DNA of 64,000 bases, taken from Methanofollis liminatans DSM 4140 (GTDB lineage Archaea > Halobacteriota > Methanomicrobia > Methanomicrobiales > Methanofollaceae). The first letter of the stretch is position 1; each line of letters opens with the position of its first letter. The position numbers and the translations under genes are program-made. The DNA is taken from positions 2,411,101 to 2,475,100 of the forward strand of contig NZ_CM001555.1 of NCBI RefSeq assembly GCF_000275865.1, in the 5' to 3' direction. The notes beneath the pieces were generated by a model. That model did not search any database, had not been told where the DNA came from, and worked only from the letters and a program-made list of their open reading frames with translations. Shown here piece after piece: positions 50,143 through 60,209 of the stretch.

Positions 50143-52524
50143 TCAGACCCTGTACTGCTGGGTGATCCTCTTCAAGCGGTTGCCGAGTTCGTGCAGGTCC
50201 TCGGCGGTCTTCTCCGCCTTGTGGGTGGTCTCAAGGTTCTTCTGGGCCGCATCGCGGATGTTCTCCATCGCACGGGAGATCTGGTCGACCCCCGAGGCCT
50301 GTGTCTGGATCGAAGCTGCGATCTCGATGACCTCCTGCGAGGTGTCGGCGATCGAACGGGCAAGCACCTCGATCGCCTCCTGGGCGTTGCTCGTCAACCG
50401 CGCGGCGTCGGCGACCGACCTGATCCCCTGCTCGGTCGAGACCGCCGTCGAGGAGACACCCCGCTGGATATCGGTGAGGATGACCCTGATGTTTGCGGTC
50501 GCCTTCTTCGACTGCTCGGCGAGGTTATGGATCTCGTTCGCCACGACCGCAAACCCTTTCCCGAACTCGCCGGCCTTTGCGGCCTCGATGGAGGCGTTCA
50601 CCGCGAGCAGGTTGGACTGTTCGGAGATGTCGGTCACCGTGGCGATGATCTCGCCGACCGCCTGGCTCTGCTCTGAGAGCCTGATGACGTTCATCCTGAT
50701 CATGTCCATCTGCTGCTGGATCTGGTTCATGCCGTCCAGGATCTCGCGCACCGACTTCTGGCCGCCCTTCGAGACGTCCAGGGCCCGCATCGCCTTCTCC
50801 GAGACATCTTTCGTCTTCTGGTTCACCAGCTCGGTCTTCTTCCGAACGCTCTCGACCGAGTCGGAGGTCTCGTTCACTGTCGCCGCCGTCTGCGAACTTG
50901 CGGCGGAGAGCTGGCTCGTGACCGCCAGGATCTCGTTCGATGCAAGGGAGAGGACCGAGACACCCTCGTAGAGTTCCTCGCTGATCAGCTTCATCAGCCG
51001 CGAGAGCTCGATCCCGATGGTGTTGAGGGCGTCGCGGTAGGCGACAAACTCCCCGGCAACCGGGATATTCTCGTTGAACCGGGCGGTGAAGTCGCCGGAG
51101 GCGTAGAACCTGGCAAGCCGCATCGCCTCGTTCACCGGTTCGGTGATTGATTCGAGCGTGCGGTTGAACCCGGCGATGATCATCCGGTAACCGCCGCGGA
51201 ACGCCTTTTCGTCGCCGCGGATCGAGAGGTCGCCGGCGCGGGCGGCGTCCGTGAGTTTGATCGTCTCCTTGTGGAGATGGTCGAGGGACCTGACCATCAG
51301 GGTGAGGGCGGGCCTGATCTCGTCGCCCTCGTCGGTGACCGGGAACTCCGTGACATACTCGCCGAGGGCGATCTTCTTTAAGTTCCCGACGACGTTCGTC
51401 TGGAGGTCGCCGGCGAACTCGTCCATCGTTTTCGCCATGACGCCGATCTCGTCCTGGCGCCGGATGTTGAGTCGGGCGGAGAGGTGGCCGTTGCGAAGTT
51501 CTTTGAGCATGAGAACGACCTGCTGGAGGGGGTCGGAGATCGAGCGGCCGAAGAGGATGGCGATTGCAACGCCCATGGCGACGGAAGCGAGGAGGACGAC
51601 GATGATCGTGTTCCTGATGGTGTCGATCGGCCCGGTGAAGTCGGAGAGTTCGGCGCGCGAGACGATGTACCAGTCGAGGGGCTCATAGTAGGTGTAGGCG
51701 TCGATGATGTCGGTGCCGTCGATCTGGTGGCGGATCACCCCGACCTTGTTCTCCAGCATCTCCTGGACAAAGCCCTCCCCGGACCAGTTCTCGCCTTCAA
51801 TGGAGGGGTGGACGAGGACCTGGCCGGTGCTGTCGGTGACGAACATATAGCCGTTTTTCCCGATGACCGTCTCCCTCAGGCTTGCCTTGACGACGTCGAG
51901 GGTCTCCTCTTCCTCGGTCCCGACGAAGAGCACCCCGACGGTCCTGCCTCCGCTGTCCTTTATCGGCTCATATGCCGTGACATAGCGTTTGCCGAAGAGG
52001 TCGCGGCTCCCGTAGTAGGTCTCCCCCTGGTTCACGACGACGTCGTAGACGTTCTGGGTCAGTTCGGTCCCGACCGCCCGCGTCCCGTCGGTCCCGATGA
52101 CGTTGGTGGAGATCCGGACGGCGTGGTCGTCGAAGACCTGGAAGACCGTCGCCGCCCCGCCGACCAGGGACTGGACCTGGTCGACGATCTCGAAGTTGTC
52201 GTTGATGACATACGGGTTGCCGTCGGCGCCCACCAGCACCAGTCGCCCGTTGATCACCTCGGGGGTGCCCCGGGCGTAGAAGTTCTCCCGGAGTACGTTG
52301 AGGTCGCTGTTCACCTTGTTACGCGTGAGTTTGTAGACGTCGTTGGTCCACCCCTTCGCGTCGTGCACCTGCGTCTCAAGCAGCGTCTCGATCTGTTCGT
52401 TGATCACCCCGCTCGAACTGGTGTATGCCACCAGCCCGAGCATGAGCGCCGGGATGATCGCGAGAAAGAGGCAGATGACAAGGATCTTTGTCCCGACTTT
52501 CATGTCTGAAAAAAACGCGAACAT
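50143..52524 (-). CDS. Methyl-accepting chemotaxis protein with extracellular Cache domain
   Basis: The 793-residue receptor has a first membrane segment at about 12-34, an extracellular sensor (about 40-300, with [40 protein letters not shown] and [20 protein letters not shown]) typical of Cache_3/sCache domains, a second membrane segment at about 303-325, HAMP-like modules, and the signalling hairpin with tip [19 protein letters not shown]. No C-terminal CheR-docking pentapeptide is present. It should couple to the twin-CheW protein and the CheA encoded on either side. ATG at residue 8 is an alternative start. Confidence 0.93.
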   Translation of the reverse strand: MFAFFSDMKVGTKILVICLFLAIIPALMLGLVAYTSSSGVINEQIETLLETQVHDAKGWTNDVYKLTRNKVNSDLNVLRENFYARGTPEVINGRLVLVGADGNPYVINDNFEIVDQVQSLVGGAATVFQVFDDHAVRISTNVIGTDGTRAVGTELTQNVYDVVVNQGETYYGSRDLFGKRYVTAYEPIKDSGGRTVGVLFVGTEEEETLDVVKASLRETVIGKNGYMFVTDSTGQVLVHPSIEGENWSGEGFVQEMLENKVGVIRHQIDGTDIIDAYTYYEPLDWYIVSRAELSDFTGPIDTIRNTIIVVLLASVAMGVAIAILFGRSISDPLQQVVLMLKELRNGHLSARLNIRRQDEIGVMAKTMDEFAGDLQTNVVGNLKKIALGEYVTEFPVTDEGDEIRPALTLMVRSLDHLHKETIKLTDAARAGDLSIRGDEKAFRGGYRMIIAGFNRTLESITEPVNEAMRLARFYASGDFTARFNENIPVAGEFVAYRDALNTIGIELSRLMKLISEELYEGVSVLSLASNEILAVTSQLSAASSQTAATVNETSDSVESVRKKTELVNQKTKDVSEKAMRALDVSKGGQKSVREILDGMNQIQQQMDMIRMNVIRLSEQSQAVGEIIATVTDISEQSNLLAVNASIEAAKAGEFGKGFAVVANEIHNLAEQSKKATANIRVILTDIQRGVSSTAVSTEQGIRSVADAARLTSNAQEAIEVLARSIADTSQEVIEIAASIQTQASGVDQISRAMENIRDAAQKNLETTHKAEKTAEDLHELGNRLKRITQQYRV

Positions 52525-52713
52525 GCTGTTATCCGTCCCACGTGCTCTGTGTTACTCATAGGGAGATTCACATGGGCGGATAAATAATGATCCGTTGTAA
52601 AATCAATGATTTTTTGCCGGGTTATGCGGAAACCCGGGCATTCCAGAGATGATTTCGATCGAAAACCAGATCCGGGATGAGAGTGGCTGTAATCCCGGAT
52701 CCCTGTTCCCCGG

Positions 52714-53667
52714 TTATTTCCCGGCTTCCGAGATCACCAGCCCGCGATCGGCAAGGATCGCCGCTGCATCGAGGACGAAACGCGAGCCTTCCGCAACGCC
52801 GAGGAGGTAGCGCTCCCCGATAGGCGTCGAACCGGGATCGACGGGAGAGAGATCGCCGGTCGGCGTGGTGCCGATGTCGGTGATGTAGTCGGCGAGGATG
52901 CCGAAGGTCATCGTCCCGTCGGTGAGGACGATGACCCGGTTGAGGTCGGTCAGTCCTTCCTCCGGGATCGAGAAGACTCTGCGGAGATCGACGACGGAAA
53001 TGATCTCCCCCCTGACGGCACAGATCCCGGCGATAAAATCGGGCACCCCCGGAACCGGGGTGATCTCGCGGATGATGAAGACCTCGCGAACATAGCGCGT
53101 CTCGACGGCATATTCGCGAGAGGCGAGCCTGAACGTGAGGATCTCCGAGAGTGCAGCCTCGTGCGGCTCCTCCTCGGGCTGCGCAAGCGCCCGGGCACGG
53201 TTCTGGAGGAGTCTTCCGGCTCTTTCGAGGTCGAACGGCGGCGCCTCAACCTCCGCCCCGGCAGGGGCGGCGGGGGGGAGTGGCACACCCTCGCCCCCTC
53301 CGGCAAGGAGTGCGGCGAGGTCATGGATGAGGACGGTCCCGTCTTCGGTCAGCAGCACGCCGGGCGGCGAAGGGGCGGGGAGGGGGACCGGGCTCTCCTG
53401 CACCCCCTTCACCCGGTCCACCCGGAGGGCGGCGCATCTCCTGACGATGACGAGGGAGTCGGTGGAGAGAGGGGAACGGTCGGGAAGGCCGAGAAGTATC
53501 CTCGCCGAGTAGACCGGGATGTGGCGGCCGTGGAGGTTCAGGGTGGCGGGGGCGCCCTTCTGCCCGGGCTGCAGTGCCACCATGCCGACGACCTGCCTGA
53601 CCTCGGAGAGGGGGAGTGCACAGACGATCCTCTCGACGGTGAAGAGCAGGAGGTGCGGGTGGCTCAT
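52714..53667 (-). CDS. CheW-type coupling protein with two CheW domains
   Basis: About 317 residues from ATG 53667 (MSHPHLLLFTVERIVCALPL). The first CheW-like domain (about 5-130) is divergent; a Pro/Ala-rich linker and a charged helix follow; the second domain (about 180-317) is well conserved (SREYAVETRYVREVF, VPGVPDFIAGICAVRGEIISVVDLR, RVIVLTDG). CheW domains dock receptors to CheA. It heads the chemosensory operon; 189 gene-free bases, which may contain a second promoter, separate it from the MCP gene. The longer frame to 53886 has no family support. Confidence 0.88.
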   Translation of the reverse strand: MSHPHLLLFTVERIVCALPLSEVRQVVGMVALQPGQKGAPATLNLHGRHIPVYSARILLGLPDRSPLSTDSLVIVRRCAALRVDRVKGVQESPVPLPAPSPPGVLLTEDGTVLIHDLAALLAGGGEGVPLPPAAPAGAEVEAPPFDLERAGRLLQNRARALAQPEEEPHEAALSEILTFRLASREYAVETRYVREVFIIREITPVPGVPDFIAGICAVRGEIISVVDLRRVFSIPEEGLTDLNRVIVLTDGTMTFGILADYITDIGTTPTGDLSPVDPGSTPIGERYLLGVAEGSRFVLDAAAILADRGLVISEAGK

Positions 53668-54030
53668 GGTTGATCGAAGATTGCCCGCGAGCGGGTTAAA
53701 GGTTTGCGGGTGCGGCCGGGAGGTGAATTCGCCTCCGGCCCAGGGCGGCGATCCGGCCGGCAGCATGGTGGAGGTACGGGGCCTCGCGGACCGGTTCACT
53801 TCAACGATCCGGCGAACCCTGCCGATGCATCGAGAGAGAGCGAAAGTCGCCTCGCCTGTTATCCGATCATTGCGCGCAGGGTGCAATAGGATCAGAACGG
53901 CACAGAAATTCTTTTTTCATCCCGGTGGACCGTTTCAGACGGCGGGCAGGCACCACAACACGGTTCAGACCGGAACCCGGACCGCACGAAAAGATCAGGT
54001 TTATTCCCTGCCGGGATTTATCCGATAACC
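53668..54030. other. Divergent promoter region between the CheW and lipoprotein genes
   Basis: About 360 bases without a gene. GGTTTATTCC near 53998-54007 is a plausible TATA element for the lipoprotein gene on the plus strand. No strong candidate is visible for the CheW gene. Confidence 0.4.
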
Positions 54031-54480
54031 ATGAACAAGAAAGTCGTCCTGTGTGCGATGACCCTCCTCATCGCCGTGCTGATCTGCGGATGTACGACAA
54101 ACGCCCCTCAAGAAAGCACCGTTCCTGCTGCTGCCGAAATCCCGAGCCTTACCGGTAACTGGACCGGCAGCATGGCAGGCTACGAGTACGGAGCGGGCTA
54201 CACCAACTTTTCCGGCTACACCATCACCATGAGCGTCACCGAACAGAGAGACCGGATCTTTTCGGGAGAGTTTGTCTTCACGAACGAGAGTGGGTTCCAC
54301 GTCTGGGAGAACGCGCCCTTCGCCGCGGTGATCGACCGTGACGGCAGGACGATTACGATGATCGAGGACGGCGGAGGATATACTTCAGGCTCCATCATCT
54401 CATCCGACGAGATAGAGCTCATCTACGCCGATGGAAACGACCCCTTCAACATAGCAATCAACGTCCTGAAGCGGAGTTGA
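54031..54480 (+). CDS. Small secreted lipoprotein
   Basis: The 149-residue protein has a signal peptide ending in the lipobox LICGC, so the cysteine at position 21 is probably lipid-modified. The mature part is beta-rich (LTGNWTGSMAGYEYGAGY, YTITMSVTEQRDRIFSGEF) and resembles lipocalin-like small exported domains; I do not recognise the family. A T-rich terminator (54491-54503) follows. It may be co-regulated with the SBP-Cache lipoprotein gene downstream. Confidence 0.75.
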   Translation: MNKKVVLCAMTLLIAVLICGCTTNAPQESTVPAAAEIPSLTGNWTGSMAGYEYGAGYTNFSGYTITMSVTEQRDRIFSGEFVFTNESGFHVWENAPFAAVIDRDGRTITMIEDGGGYTSGSIISSDEIELIYADGNDPFNIAINVLKRS

Positions 54481-54490
54481 GAAAGATCCC

Positions 54491-54503
54491 TTTTTTTCTT
54501 TTT
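54491..54503 (+). terminator. T-rich transcription terminator
   Basis: TTTTTTTCTTTTT begins ten bases after the stop of the small lipoprotein gene; archaeal RNA polymerase terminates at such tracts. Confidence 0.6.
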
Positions 54504-54587
54504 AGGGACTGCTTCCAACCGCCTGATCTACGCTCCCCGCGGGGTTTGATCGCAACGGCAGGCCAACGAATTTTATTTCAATCCGAC

Positions 54588-54599
54588 AATATATTTATG
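54588..54599 (+). promoter_or_regulatory. TATA box for the SBP-Cache lipoprotein gene
   Basis: AATATATTTATG centres about 28 bases before the ATG at 54622, so transcription should start almost at the start codon. No Shine-Dalgarno is visible, which points to a leaderless mRNA. Confidence 0.6.
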
Positions 54600-54621
54600 C
54601 CGTGACGGCAGATAGCCCTCC

Positions 54622-56583
54622 ATGTCGCCATCTCGACGATACGCGTATTTTTTCCTGATTGCGGTGCTGACCGGAGCGCTGGCCCTGGCCGCCGGCTGCC
54701 TCTCAGAACCCGAAGACACATCCGGAGATCTGACCGGCCCGGCCACGCCGGCTGCCCTGACCTACTACACCGAAGACCTCCCGCCGTATAACTACCTGGA
54801 GAACGGCACCCTGCAGGGGATCTCCGTCGACCTGCTCGAGGCGATCACCGAACAGATGGGTGAGAAGGTACCCCGTGACGAGGTGCGCCTCGCCCCCTGG
54901 ACCGAGGGCTACACGGCGGCCCTCACGCAGAATGCGACGGTGCTCTTCACCATGGCACGAACGCCCGAGCGGGAGACATCTTTCAAGTGGGTCGGGCCGA
55001 TCTCTACTGATAGATATGTCCTGTTTGCCGGACGTGACCGGGCTATCGCCGTCGCCGGCCCGGACGACCTGAAGAACTACCGGATCGGGGTGATCGCCGA
55101 CGATATCTCAATCCAGCAGCTCCTCGATCTCGGGGTGGACCGGAGCCGGCTCGTACAGGAAACGAACGTCTCCGCGATCATCGCCGGGCTCGAGAGCGGC
55201 GAGATCGACCTCTGGTGCTACTCTGAGACCGGCGGCAGGCACTTCGCGGAGGAGGTGACCGGCAACGCCTACACCTACACGGTCGTCTTCACGCTCCAGG
55301 ATGTCGATAACTACTACGCCTTCAGCAGGGATGTCCCGGACGAGACGGTCAGGTCCTTCCAGCAGGCCCTCGACGCCCTCAAACTTGAGACAGACGCCAC
55401 GGGGATCAGCACCTACGAGCAGATCCTGGGCAGATACATCCCGTCGATCGGCTTCACCCACCTCAAGTACCTGACCGAAGAGTGGGCCCCGTTCAACTAT
55501 GAGAAAGAAGGGAGGGCCGCCGGCATCTCAGTCGAGATCCTGGAGGCGGTCTTTTCGAATATCGGCGTGAACCGCACAGGATCCGACGTCCGGATCGTCC
55601 CTCTGGCAGAAGGTCTGCAGGCGGCGCAGAACGACACCGGCACCGTGCTCTTCTCCCTCGCCCGCACGCCCGAACGCGAACCCCTCTACCAGTGGGCCGG
55701 ACCATTCGCCAGCGCAAGGTTCGTCCTCTTTGCGCCGGCGGCGCGGAACATCGCCATCGCCTCGCCCCAGGACCTGGACCGCTACCGGATCGGTGTCGTT
55801 GAAGAATCCGTCGAAAAGGACTTCCTCCTCGCGCTGGGCGTGAACGCGTCCGGTCTGGTCGCGGGAGAGACCCCAAAAGACCTCGTTTCGATGCTGGAGG
55901 AGGATCGGATCGACCTCTGGGCAACCGGGGAACTCGCCGGGCGGCACCAGATGATGCAGACCGGAGGAGACCCGGACGTCTACGAGATGGTCTATACCCT
56001 GGGCGAGAGCGACCTCTATTACGTCTTCAGCAAGGACGTCCCGGCGACGCTGATCCGCACCTTCCGCCAGGCCCTCGACACCGTGCGAAACCAGAAGGAC
56101 GAGCAGGGCGTCAGCGAGTATGAGCGGATCATCTACCGGAACCTCGGGGTCGGGTGCACGGGGCAGACCTTCTCAGATGAAGCGGTGATCGCCCTCGTGG
56201 ATATGACCGCCGCAGCGATCGAGAGGGATGCCGCCGACACCTTCAGGCGGATCAACGCAGGCGAAGCACCGTATCGCGATCCTGAGGACCCGGCCCTTTA
56301 CGCCTTTGTCTATGATGCAGATCTGACGATGGTCGCCCACGCGGACAACATCAGACTCGTCGGCGCAAACTTCAGGGGCAAGACGGACGTTGCCGGAAAA
56401 GCGTTCCGCGACGAGATCCTCAAAGGAGCCCTGGAGAACGGCACCGGGTGGGCGGAGTATGTCTATGTGAACCCGGTCCAGCCGAACCTGTATTACAAGA
56501 CCACCTACTACCGGTTAACCACGGGGAGCGACGGGAACGCCTACATTGTATGCAGCGGCAATTTCAAGCGCTGCGATGCATGA
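54622..56583 (+). CDS. Lipoprotein with two solute-binding domains and a Cache domain
   Basis: The 653-residue protein has a lipoprotein signal (VLTGALALAAGC). Residues about 45-265 and 275-505 are tandem family-3 solute-binding domains, each opening with YYTEDLPPYNYLENGTLQG or YLTEEWAPFNYEKEGRAAG and containing VLFTMARTPERE or VLFSLARTPERE. A Cache-type domain (about 515-653) includes YAFVYDADLTMVAHADN and GKAFRDEI..GTGWAEYVYVNP. No kinase or output domain is attached, so it may bind amino-acid-like ligands outside the cell and act through a membrane partner, perhaps the MCP encoded nearby (inference). Confidence 0.88.
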   Translation: MSPSRRYAYFFLIAVLTGALALAAGCLSEPEDTSGDLTGPATPAALTYYTEDLPPYNYLENGTLQGISVDLLEAITEQMGEKVPRDEVRLAPWTEGYTAALTQNATVLFTMARTPERETSFKWVGPISTDRYVLFAGRDRAIAVAGPDDLKNYRIGVIADDISIQQLLDLGVDRSRLVQETNVSAIIAGLESGEIDLWCYSETGGRHFAEEVTGNAYTYTVVFTLQDVDNYYAFSRDVPDETVRSFQQALDALKLETDATGISTYEQILGRYIPSIGFTHLKYLTEEWAPFNYEKEGRAAGISVEILEAVFSNIGVNRTGSDVRIVPLAEGLQAAQNDTGTVLFSLARTPEREPLYQWAGPFASARFVLFAPAARNIAIASPQDLDRYRIGVVEESVEKDFLLALGVNASGLVAGETPKDLVSMLEEDRIDLWATGELAGRHQMMQTGGDPDVYEMVYTLGESDLYYVFSKDVPATLIRTFRQALDTVRNQKDEQGVSEYERIIYRNLGVGCTGQTFSDEAVIALVDMTAAAIERDAADTFRRINAGEAPYRDPEDPALYAFVYDADLTMVAHADNIRLVGANFRGKTDVAGKAFRDEILKGALENGTGWAEYVYVNPVQPNLYYKTTYYRLTTGSDGNAYIVCSGNFKRCDA

Positions 56584-56626
56584 CAGACTCCCATATTTTT
56601 ATCAGCGGACGCCGCAACTCCCATGC

Positions 56627-57601
56627 ATGAGACCATATGCACTCCTTGTGATTGCTGCACTCGTGCTGGCAGCCGTCCTTGGTGCCGGCTGTACCGGCAC
56701 CGATACCCCGCTCCCGGAGAACCAATCGACAGCGACACCGACCGCCACCCCGGCGCCGGTTGCCCCTTCCCCCGCATCTCCGGAGAGCCTCGTGGCATTC
56801 GTCGAGAGGGCCTACGAATATGCGCACGTCCACGGGCAGGAGGCTGCTCTCCAGGAGTTCAACAACCAGAGCGGCCGGTTTGTTGACGGTGAACTCTATA
56901 TCTTCGCCTACAATTCCATGGGCACCACACTGGCCCTTCCCTTCCAGCCTGGAGTCATAGGGACGAGCCGGTGGAACATCACGGACGCAAACGGCACCGC
57001 CTATATCCAGGATGCAGTCGCTGTCGCACAGGACGGCGGGGGCTTCATCAGGTATCTCTATGCAGACCCTGCAGACAACTTCACCGTCAAACAAAAACTC
57101 AGCTACGTGATGATGGTGGACGGCAACTGGCTCATCGGGGCCGGCATCTACGATCCGCAGGATGGTTCGCCGGTCGTGAAGGTGGGGACCGATTCCCTGG
57201 TGAGAGAGAGCCTGAAATCCTTTGTCGGCGAGGCGATTGCGTACGCCCGTACGAATGGGACGGAGAAGGCTCTGCAGGAGTTCAACGACCAGAACGGGAC
57301 GTTCGTCCAGGGCAACCTCTACATCTACGCCTTCGACTACAACGGAACGACCCTGGCGCTCCCCTATCAGCCAGAGTTGATCGGAACCGATCTCTCCGGG
57401 CTCCAGGACCCCTTCGGGGTGAACTACACCAGGGTCGAGATCCTCCTGGCGCAGCACGGCGGCGGGTTCGTCTTCTACCACTACCCGAACCCGTCGGACA
57501 ATATGACCCTTGAGCCCAAGATGAGTTACGTCGAGGGGGTCGACGATACCTGGTGGGTCGGTGCCGGGGTGTACGTGAGCGAGGCATCCGGTTCCTCTTA
57601 A
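56627..57601 (+). CDS. Lipoprotein with two Cache domains
   Basis: The 324-residue protein from ATG 56627 has a lipobox (AAVLGAGC) and a Thr/Pro-rich linker (about 30-50). Two tandem sCache_2-like modules follow: FVERAYEYAHVHGQEAALQE.. and FVGEAIAYARTNGTEKALQE.., each containing LYIFAYN or LYIYAFDYNGTTLALP and ending near YV..VDGNWLIGAGIY or YVEGVDDTWWVGAGVY. Such proteins bind small ligands at the cell surface. It lies 43 bases after the SBP-Cache gene, probably in one operon. Confidence 0.87.
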   Translation: MRPYALLVIAALVLAAVLGAGCTGTDTPLPENQSTATPTATPAPVAPSPASPESLVAFVERAYEYAHVHGQEAALQEFNNQSGRFVDGELYIFAYNSMGTTLALPFQPGVIGTSRWNITDANGTAYIQDAVAVAQDGGGFIRYLYADPADNFTVKQKLSYVMMVDGNWLIGAGIYDPQDGSPVVKVGTDSLVRESLKSFVGEAIAYARTNGTEKALQEFNDQNGTFVQGNLYIYAFDYNGTTLALPYQPELIGTDLSGLQDPFGVNYTRVEILLAQHGGGFVFYHYPNPSDNMTLEPKMSYVEGVDDTWWVGAGVYVSEASGSS

Positions 57602-58012
57602 TTCCCGGATGAATCCACCTCTTTTTGCCGGTGCAATCCCGTTAGGATAAAATGAGAGTTGTACCCTCCGCAAGATAAACCTGCCAGAATCGAAAGACCT
57701 ATCGCAATACGACCCGCTCACGCCGGAAAACTAACAATCAATAGCCGAACCGCTGCTCATATGCGGTGTGATCCAGCCACTCGACGATCACCGCCCCCGT
57801 CGCTCGCCGGGGTACGGATCACCTTCCACGACTCTATCGGGGTGTAATCCCAGAGAAGTGCCGGGACCGCATAAACCGCGCGGGTGCACTGTTCGCCCGG
57901 ACAATACAGGATAATATATGATATCGGAGATCTCAAGACTGCACGTAGTACCAAAAAGAATATCCCTTATTACGTAGTTCCGGGAACGGCGCCCGGGGCA
58001 GAGATCGTATGG
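57602..58012. other. Intergenic region with promoter of the large membrane protein
   Basis: About 410 bases. ATAATATATG at 57911-57920 is a good TATA box for the following gene and would start transcription near 57945. I see no gene; the upstream frame extension of the membrane protein starts inside this promoter. Confidence 0.5.
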
Positions 58013-59935
58013 ATGAAGATTTCACAAAAAAACGGCCGGAAAAGCAATACCATGAGGTTACAAGACTCGACTCTCCTGCGTGACCTGGACAGGACGCTCG
58101 CCCTTGCAGGGGTCATCCTCTCGCTCGCCCTGATCGTCTATCTGGGCAGGAAGAGCAGCGGGGTGGTGTACCAGCTCACCGGGGTCCTCACCCTCATCTC
58201 CTGCCTGCTCTGGCTGGCGATCCGGAAACGCCACACCTTCGCCTTCCACCCACCCGGGTCACGGACGCTCGCATCCTTCTGGACAATCTGTTTTTTCGGG
58301 CTCTACACCGCAAGCCTCCTCGAGGTGCACCTCCGGCCGCATCAATATGAGCGCCCTCTCCTGTACTTCATCCTGACAGCACTCATGGCAGGCGTCCTCG
58401 CCTGCGAGATCTTCACCTCGGGCCGGCGGCGCGGCGCACTCATCTTCATCCAGGTGCTGCTGCTGGGCCTGAGCGTCGCCTGGTCCCAGCTGCTGATCTT
58501 CCCGAGCCTCCTCGGGGTAGACCCCTGGTACCATTCCGATCTCACCCAGCAGATCCTGGGCGCGGGCTTCATTCCAGAGAATTATGTTTATGCAACCCTG
58601 CCGCTCTTCCACCTCATGATCGCCGCCACCTCCCTCATCACAGGCCTTTCGTACAAATTCGCCGCAATGGCCTCGGTGAGCCTCGGGCAGATCCTCTGCA
58701 ACGCCATATTTGTCTACCTCATTGCAAGCCGTCTCTTCAGGAGCCAGAGGATAGGCTGGCTGGCCGCCCTGATGGTGGTGATCGGAAACCATCATATTAA
58801 CATGTCCTACTGGTCCATCCCCAACGCATTTGCCGCCGTTTTTATTCCAATCGCCCTCTATCTTATTCTCTTCAGGTTCAGGGATCGTTTCCCCGCTAAA
58901 TCCGCCGCACTCTGTGTTGTCGTACTGGCAGCCACCATTCTGACGCATACCGTCGCCGCCATGTGCATGGCCATACTTCTCTTCATCGCCTGGGGCGCGT
59001 TCGCCTTTTATGAGGTCTATCACCCGGAAATGGAGAATAATTTTCCGTTATATATCCCGAACGGCTTTCTTATAGGGATGTTCGCCTGGTGGACCTACGC
59101 CTCCAATAGTATCGAGTCACTGGGCAGCCTCCTCAGGCGGGGATTTAGCATAGACGTCTTCGTGACGACGCCCGAAGAATTTCTGGGTTCTGCAACCGTT
59201 GTCCCGATCTCGGAGCAGCTGTTCAACAACATCGGGATGTTCCTCTTCTTCACAGTCTCGTTCATCGGGATTTTTTCCATGATCTCGCCGAAAGGGAACC
59301 GCCTGAGTTTTGCCATCGCATGCACGGGAGTGGCTCCCCTCGCCATCAGCTTCTTCTCCCTCATCTCAGGGCACTCGGTGATCGAACACCGGTGGTGGTA
59401 CTTCTCCCAGATCCTCCTGAGCATCCCGCTGGCGGTCGCGCTCTCTACCGCCGGGGCGTCGAACCTGAAGAGACCCCGCGTGGTCTCCTTCTTTGCCTCC
59501 GCATTCGTTGTTGTCCTGAGTTTCCTGATGATCATGAGCCCTCCGGCAAACATCGACAACCATATCTTCTCTCCGGTCACCGGGTTCACCTACGCCTATA
59601 CGCAGTCGGAGATCGTCGCCAGTGATTTTTTTGCCGTGCACGCGGCAGGAGCGATCGCTTCTGACAGCGCCTACTGCACAAATCCAAGCAGCAGCATGTT
59701 CGCGCATGTCTATGGGATCGGGGAAGAGCGGTTGATCGAGCTGGACGACTCGTTGATCTCCGGCACGTTCGACCGCGACGGTTCGATGAAAATCATACGA
59801 TCGAAATGGCTCAGGGAGCCCATGATCATGGGGGGGCTGATCCTGCATGTACGCCCGGATATAAACGCACATATCTCAAGCCTGGGTTTTAACAGGGTGT
59901 ATGAGAACGCCGCCGCAACCGGCTACACCGGGTGA
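58013..59935 (+). CDS. Large polytopic membrane protein, GT-C glycosyltransferase-like
   Basis: About 640 residues from ATG 58013 (ATG 58052 is also possible). Some 12-14 membrane segments fill the protein. An early loop contains GVDPWYHSDLTQQIL, an acidic motif (D-x-W-Y/H) like the first external loop of GT-C glycosyltransferases and related dolichol-phosphate-sugar enzymes. A C-terminal soluble part of about 130 residues follows (ASDFFAVHAAGAIASDSAYC). Such genes act in cell-surface glycan or glycoprotein assembly; the function here is inferred from topology and the loop motif only. Confidence 0.7.
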   Translation: MKISQKNGRKSNTMRLQDSTLLRDLDRTLALAGVILSLALIVYLGRKSSGVVYQLTGVLTLISCLLWLAIRKRHTFAFHPPGSRTLASFWTICFFGLYTASLLEVHLRPHQYERPLLYFILTALMAGVLACEIFTSGRRRGALIFIQVLLLGLSVAWSQLLIFPSLLGVDPWYHSDLTQQILGAGFIPENYVYATLPLFHLMIAATSLITGLSYKFAAMASVSLGQILCNAIFVYLIASRLFRSQRIGWLAALMVVIGNHHINMSYWSIPNAFAAVFIPIALYLILFRFRDRFPAKSAALCVVVLAATILTHTVAAMCMAILLFIAWGAFAFYEVYHPEMENNFPLYIPNGFLIGMFAWWTYASNSIESLGSLLRRGFSIDVFVTTPEEFLGSATVVPISEQLFNNIGMFLFFTVSFIGIFSMISPKGNRLSFAIACTGVAPLAISFFSLISGHSVIEHRWWYFSQILLSIPLAVALSTAGASNLKRPRVVSFFASAFVVVLSFLMIMSPPANIDNHIFSPVTGFTYAYTQSEIVASDFFAVHAAGAIASDSAYCTNPSSSMFAHVYGIGEERLIELDDSLISGTFDRDGSMKIIRSKWLREPMIMGGLILHVRPDINAHISSLGFNRVYENAAATGYTG

Positions 59936-60003
59936 AGACGCCGGAGAGAGAAACCTTCGTAAGGGGCCGGGCATATATCTCATGCATCGACAGGGGATAC
60001 CGG

Positions 60004-60153
60004 ATGGCAAAGCTGGTGCTGATCGACGTTGAGACCGGGATGCGGGTCAGGCACGTGATCCGGAGCATGAAGCAGGCGCGCAGGCAGCAGGAATGGTACG
60101 AGACCGCACTCGGGCGGCGGGTGCGGATCGAGAAGGTCTTCGAGAGGCGGTGA
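60004..60153 (+). CDS. Small basic protein of unknown function
   Basis: The 49-residue protein from ATG 60004 (MAKLVLIDVETGMRVRHVIR) has CAGGGGATA before the start. It consists of a short beta hairpin followed by a basic helix (SMKQARRQQEWYETALG) and the strand RRVRIEKVFERR. The composition suggests nucleic-acid or ribosome contact, but I recognise no family. It lies 68 bases after the membrane protein gene. Confidence 0.55.
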   Translation: MAKLVLIDVETGMRVRHVIRSMKQARRQQEWYETALGRRVRIEKVFERR

Positions 60154-60209
60154 AGGCCGCGGAAAAAAGAGGGTGGATCCGTTCTGGAGGGATCCCCCGG
60201 TCAGAAGGC

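Noticed and set aside
51484..52509. 341-codon plus-strand frame over the MCP
   Set aside because: Asp/Val-rich shadow of the MCP sensor region without any recognisable fold.
58259..59023. 254-codon minus-strand frame within the polytopic membrane protein
   Set aside because: Antisense to clear membrane segments; Gly/Glu-rich with no motif.
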